The position numbers and the translations under genes were made by a program. This document shows, one piece after another, positions 62,226 to 64,000 of a DNA stretch of 64,000 bases. Origin of the DNA: Rickettsiales bacterium (GTDB lineage: Bacteria > Pseudomonadota > Alphaproteobacteria > Rickettsiales > UBA998). The stretch's first letter is position 1. Every line of letters begins with the position of its first letter. The notes beneath the pieces were generated by a model that was not told the DNA's origin, made no database searches, and saw nothing but the letters and a program-made list of their open reading frames with translations. The DNA is taken from NCBI GenBank assembly GCA_024304995.1, contig JAMWZD010000001.1, positions 829,472 through 893,471 on the forward strand, read 5' to 3'.

Positions 62226-63746
62226 ATGTTTGGTAAAAAGCCGCCTTTGACATCTAATGAACCAGATACATCTGCTTCTTCCAGCGCTAAAAATGCGTTG
62301 GTGGGAGGAGAAGCAAATGTTCCAGCAGTTATAAAAGAGTCACAATCTCTTGATAAGGCAAAGAATAGTCTCCTTCAGGAACAATATAGTGAAGCAGATG
62401 GGCTGCACGGTCATCATCAATATGCGTCTGCTCAGCAGCAGATTTTAAAATTTACAGATAAGGCGTTAGAAACGCCAGAATTCAGCAAAATTCGCTTGCA
62501 GCTTATCACCGATTTGGTGGACAAAATTGATTTGCCTTCCTTACATAAATTGCCAGTTGATCTGCGCAAGAAGCGCATTTATGCAGAGGCAGGAAAGTTG
62601 CTGAAAGACAGTGATGCATTGCTCACGGCAGCTCAGATAGATTTGTTGAAATCACAGGTTATTGACGAAATTCTAGGTTATGGTCCGCTGGAAGTGTTGC
62701 TGGCTGACGCTGATGTTTCTGATATTATGATCAATACAGCGAAACAGGTCTATATCGAAAAAGCAGGTAAGATTTATCTCACCGATGTCAAATTTATGAA
62801 TGAAGACCATCTGATGGGCGTGATACAGAGAATTGTGACGCGTGTTGGGCGGCGAGTGGATGAGGCAAGTCCGATGGTGGATGCACGTTTGCCTGATGGC
62901 TCGCGCTTCAATGCGATTATCCCACCACTGGCATTGGATGGCGCATTGGTGTCCATACGTAAATTCAAGAAAAATAAAATTAGTCTGCGTGATTATGTGA
63001 ATTACGATTCCATGACGCCGCAAATGGCGCGTTTTCTGGAGATCTGTGCCAATATTCGGCTGAATATTATTATCTCTGGCGGGACGGGAAGCGGTAAAAC
63101 CACATTGTTGAATGCGCTGTCCAAAAATATTGATATTGGAGAGCGGGTAATTACCATTGAGGATGCAGCGGAACTCCAAATGGCGCAGCCACACGTGCTG
63201 AGACTGGAAACAAGGCCAGCATCTAACGAAGGGGCGGGGGAAGTTACGCAGCGTCAGCTGGTGAAAAATGCGCTGCGTATGCGGCCAGACCGCATCATTC
63301 TTGGTGAAATTCGCGGAAACGAGGTGATTGACCTGCTTGCTGCGATGAATACGGGGCATGATGGTTCATTTGCAACGATTCACTCTAATTCACCAAGAGA
63401 TTGTCTTGCACGTATTGAAAATCTGGTCAATATGTCAGGCGTCAGAGTGCCAGAATCCTCCCTGCGTTATCAGATATCCAGCGCCGTGCAGCTTATTATT
63501 CAGCTGCAGCGTATGCGCGACGGTAAACGACGTATTACACATATTGAAGAAGTAGTAGGTCAGGAAGGTGGAGTGATTACCACGCAAACTCTGTTTAGTT
63601 TTTCTGCTGGCGGCGTGGATGCGCACGGAAATCTTATGGGTGAATTTCAAACAAGCGGAATTCGACCAAGATTTCTTGAGCGGGCGGAATATTACGGTTT
63701 ACACAACGAATTACTTGAATGTTTAGGAATATCTAGGGCGGTATAA
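62226..63746 (+). CDS. cpaF: Type II/IV secretion ATPase CpaF (TadA)
   Basis: Motor ATPase powering Flp pilus assembly, 506 residues. The first 75 residues are low in complexity. A helical N-terminal domain follows, then the RecA-like core with [19 protein letters not shown] near 280, the Asp box [33 protein letters not shown] (Walker B) and the His box [19 protein letters not shown]. Complete. tadB follows two bases later. Confidence 0.95.
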   Translation: MFGKKPPLTSNEPDTSASSSAKNALVGGEANVPAVIKESQSLDKAKNSLLQEQYSEADGLHGHHQYASAQQQILKFTDKALETPEFSKIRLQLITDLVDKIDLPSLHKLPVDLRKKRIYAEAGKLLKDSDALLTAAQIDLLKSQVIDEILGYGPLEVLLADADVSDIMINTAKQVYIEKAGKIYLTDVKFMNEDHLMGVIQRIVTRVGRRVDEASPMVDARLPDGSRFNAIIPPLALDGALVSIRKFKKNKISLRDYVNYDSMTPQMARFLEICANIRLNIIISGGTGSGKTTLLNALSKNIDIGERVITIEDAAELQMAQPHVLRLETRPASNEGAGEVTQRQLVKNALRMRPDRIILGEIRGNEVIDLLAAMNTGHDGSFATIHSNSPRDCLARIENLVNMSGVRVPESSLRYQISSAVQLIIQLQRMRDGKRRITHIEEVVGQEGGVITTQTLFSFSAGGVDAHGNLMGEFQTSGIRPRFLERAEYYGLHNELLECLGISRAV

Positions 63747-63748
63747 TT

Positions 63749-64000
63749 ATGACTTCTACGATTATTGCATTATGTATCGCTTTGGCTATGGGCGCAGTGG
63801 TTTATGCTATTTATGCAGCTGTCTTCAGCGGCGGGCGATATGGCAAATCAGCATATACCAAAAATGCGCTTGACCAAATCTATACGGAAGCGAAGGAAGC
63901 TGGCGTAGCACGAACTGAGACTGAAGAAGCATTACAGGTTCTGAAAGCGGATATAGACAATTCAGCAACGCTGAAAACATTGTCCTATCTACCAGGTGGG
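63749..64000 (+). CDS. tadB: Tad pilus inner-membrane protein TadB/CpaG (partial, runs off the window)
   Basis: 84 codons from the ATG at 63749 to the window end, open throughout. A first membrane helix (STIIALCIALAMGAVVYAIY) is followed by a charged soluble region, as in TadB, the first of the two GspF-like platform proteins. Assignment rests mainly on its position right after cpaF. Confidence 0.75.
   Translation, partial: MTSTIIALCIALAMGAVVYAIYAAVFSGGRYGKSAYTKNALDQIYTEAKEAGVARTETEEALQVLKADIDNSATLKTLSYLPGG

Noticed and set aside
62673-63359. 228-codon minus-strand frame opposite cpaF
   Set aside because: Antisense to the ATPase core; composition rich in His/Gln and no recognisable feature.

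Overview
The window reads as chromosomal DNA of a free-living alphaproteobacterium of moderate G+C content. The main pointers are the Caulobacter-type Flp/Tad pilus genes (cpaB to cpaF and tadB), the tilS-ftsH order, a phasin, a class IIA HAD hydrolase typical of that class, and leucine and arginine biosynthesis genes. No genus can be assigned from the sequence alone. There is no CRISPR array, rRNA, tRNA, complete insertion sequence or prophage that I can recognise.

Layout. 1-8.9 kb: priA and gpsA, a HAD hydrolase and methyltransferase pair that overlap, an acyltransferase, folD, an outer-membrane porin and a YggS-type PLP protein. 9-10 kb: a secreted repeat/RTX-like protein read from the minus strand. 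Its upstream region carries a 12-G tract between a perfect -35 hexamer and the start codon, which looks like a phase-variation switch, and dispersed palindromic repeats lie on either side. 10-14.5 kb: ndk, argD-argF and recQ. 14.5-18.4 kb: a kinase/receiver/kinase operon facing a diguanylate cyclase whose receiver domain has lost the phospho-acceptor aspartate. 18.4-19.9 kb: a ZntB-like transporter, then an AT-rich stretch holding a very small sigma-region-4-like reading frame.

19.9-25.7 kb: a tightly overlapping operon of a GldA/GldF/GldG-like ABC system, a DUF4340 protein and a Ppx/GppA phosphatase. 25.6-32 kb: aat (its end antisense to the phosphatase gene), proC, a phasin gene with two TGCA-type palindromes at its promoter, small membrane proteins, tilS and ftsH. 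32-39.3 kb: mostly minus-strand genes, including a MAPEG protein, leuB, leuD, a lipoprotein, lptG and several very small membrane or exported proteins, with one plus-strand dihydrolipoamide-dehydrogenase-like flavoprotein. 39.5-45 kb: tkt, a phospholipase-D/EEP pair and gap. 45-49.6 kb: a DUF1501/DUF1800 pair in which the DUF1800 protein carries a large N-terminal right-handed beta-helix.

49.7-57.9 kb: an ABC-2 permease with no ATPase beside it, two unknown proteins flanking gltA, then DUF898 and M48-peptidase genes with overlapping stop and start, an OmpA/BON envelope protein and a membrane-anchored helix-hairpin-helix protein. 58-64 kb: the Tad pilus operon, running off the end in tadB.

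Candidates for undescribed biology are the phase-variable promoter of the secreted repeat protein, the ABC/DUF4340/Ppx operon with a palindrome over its promoter, the beta-helix/DUF1800 fusion, and the envelope block just upstream of the Tad genes. All functional statements rest on recognised families and visible motifs; no database search was possible.
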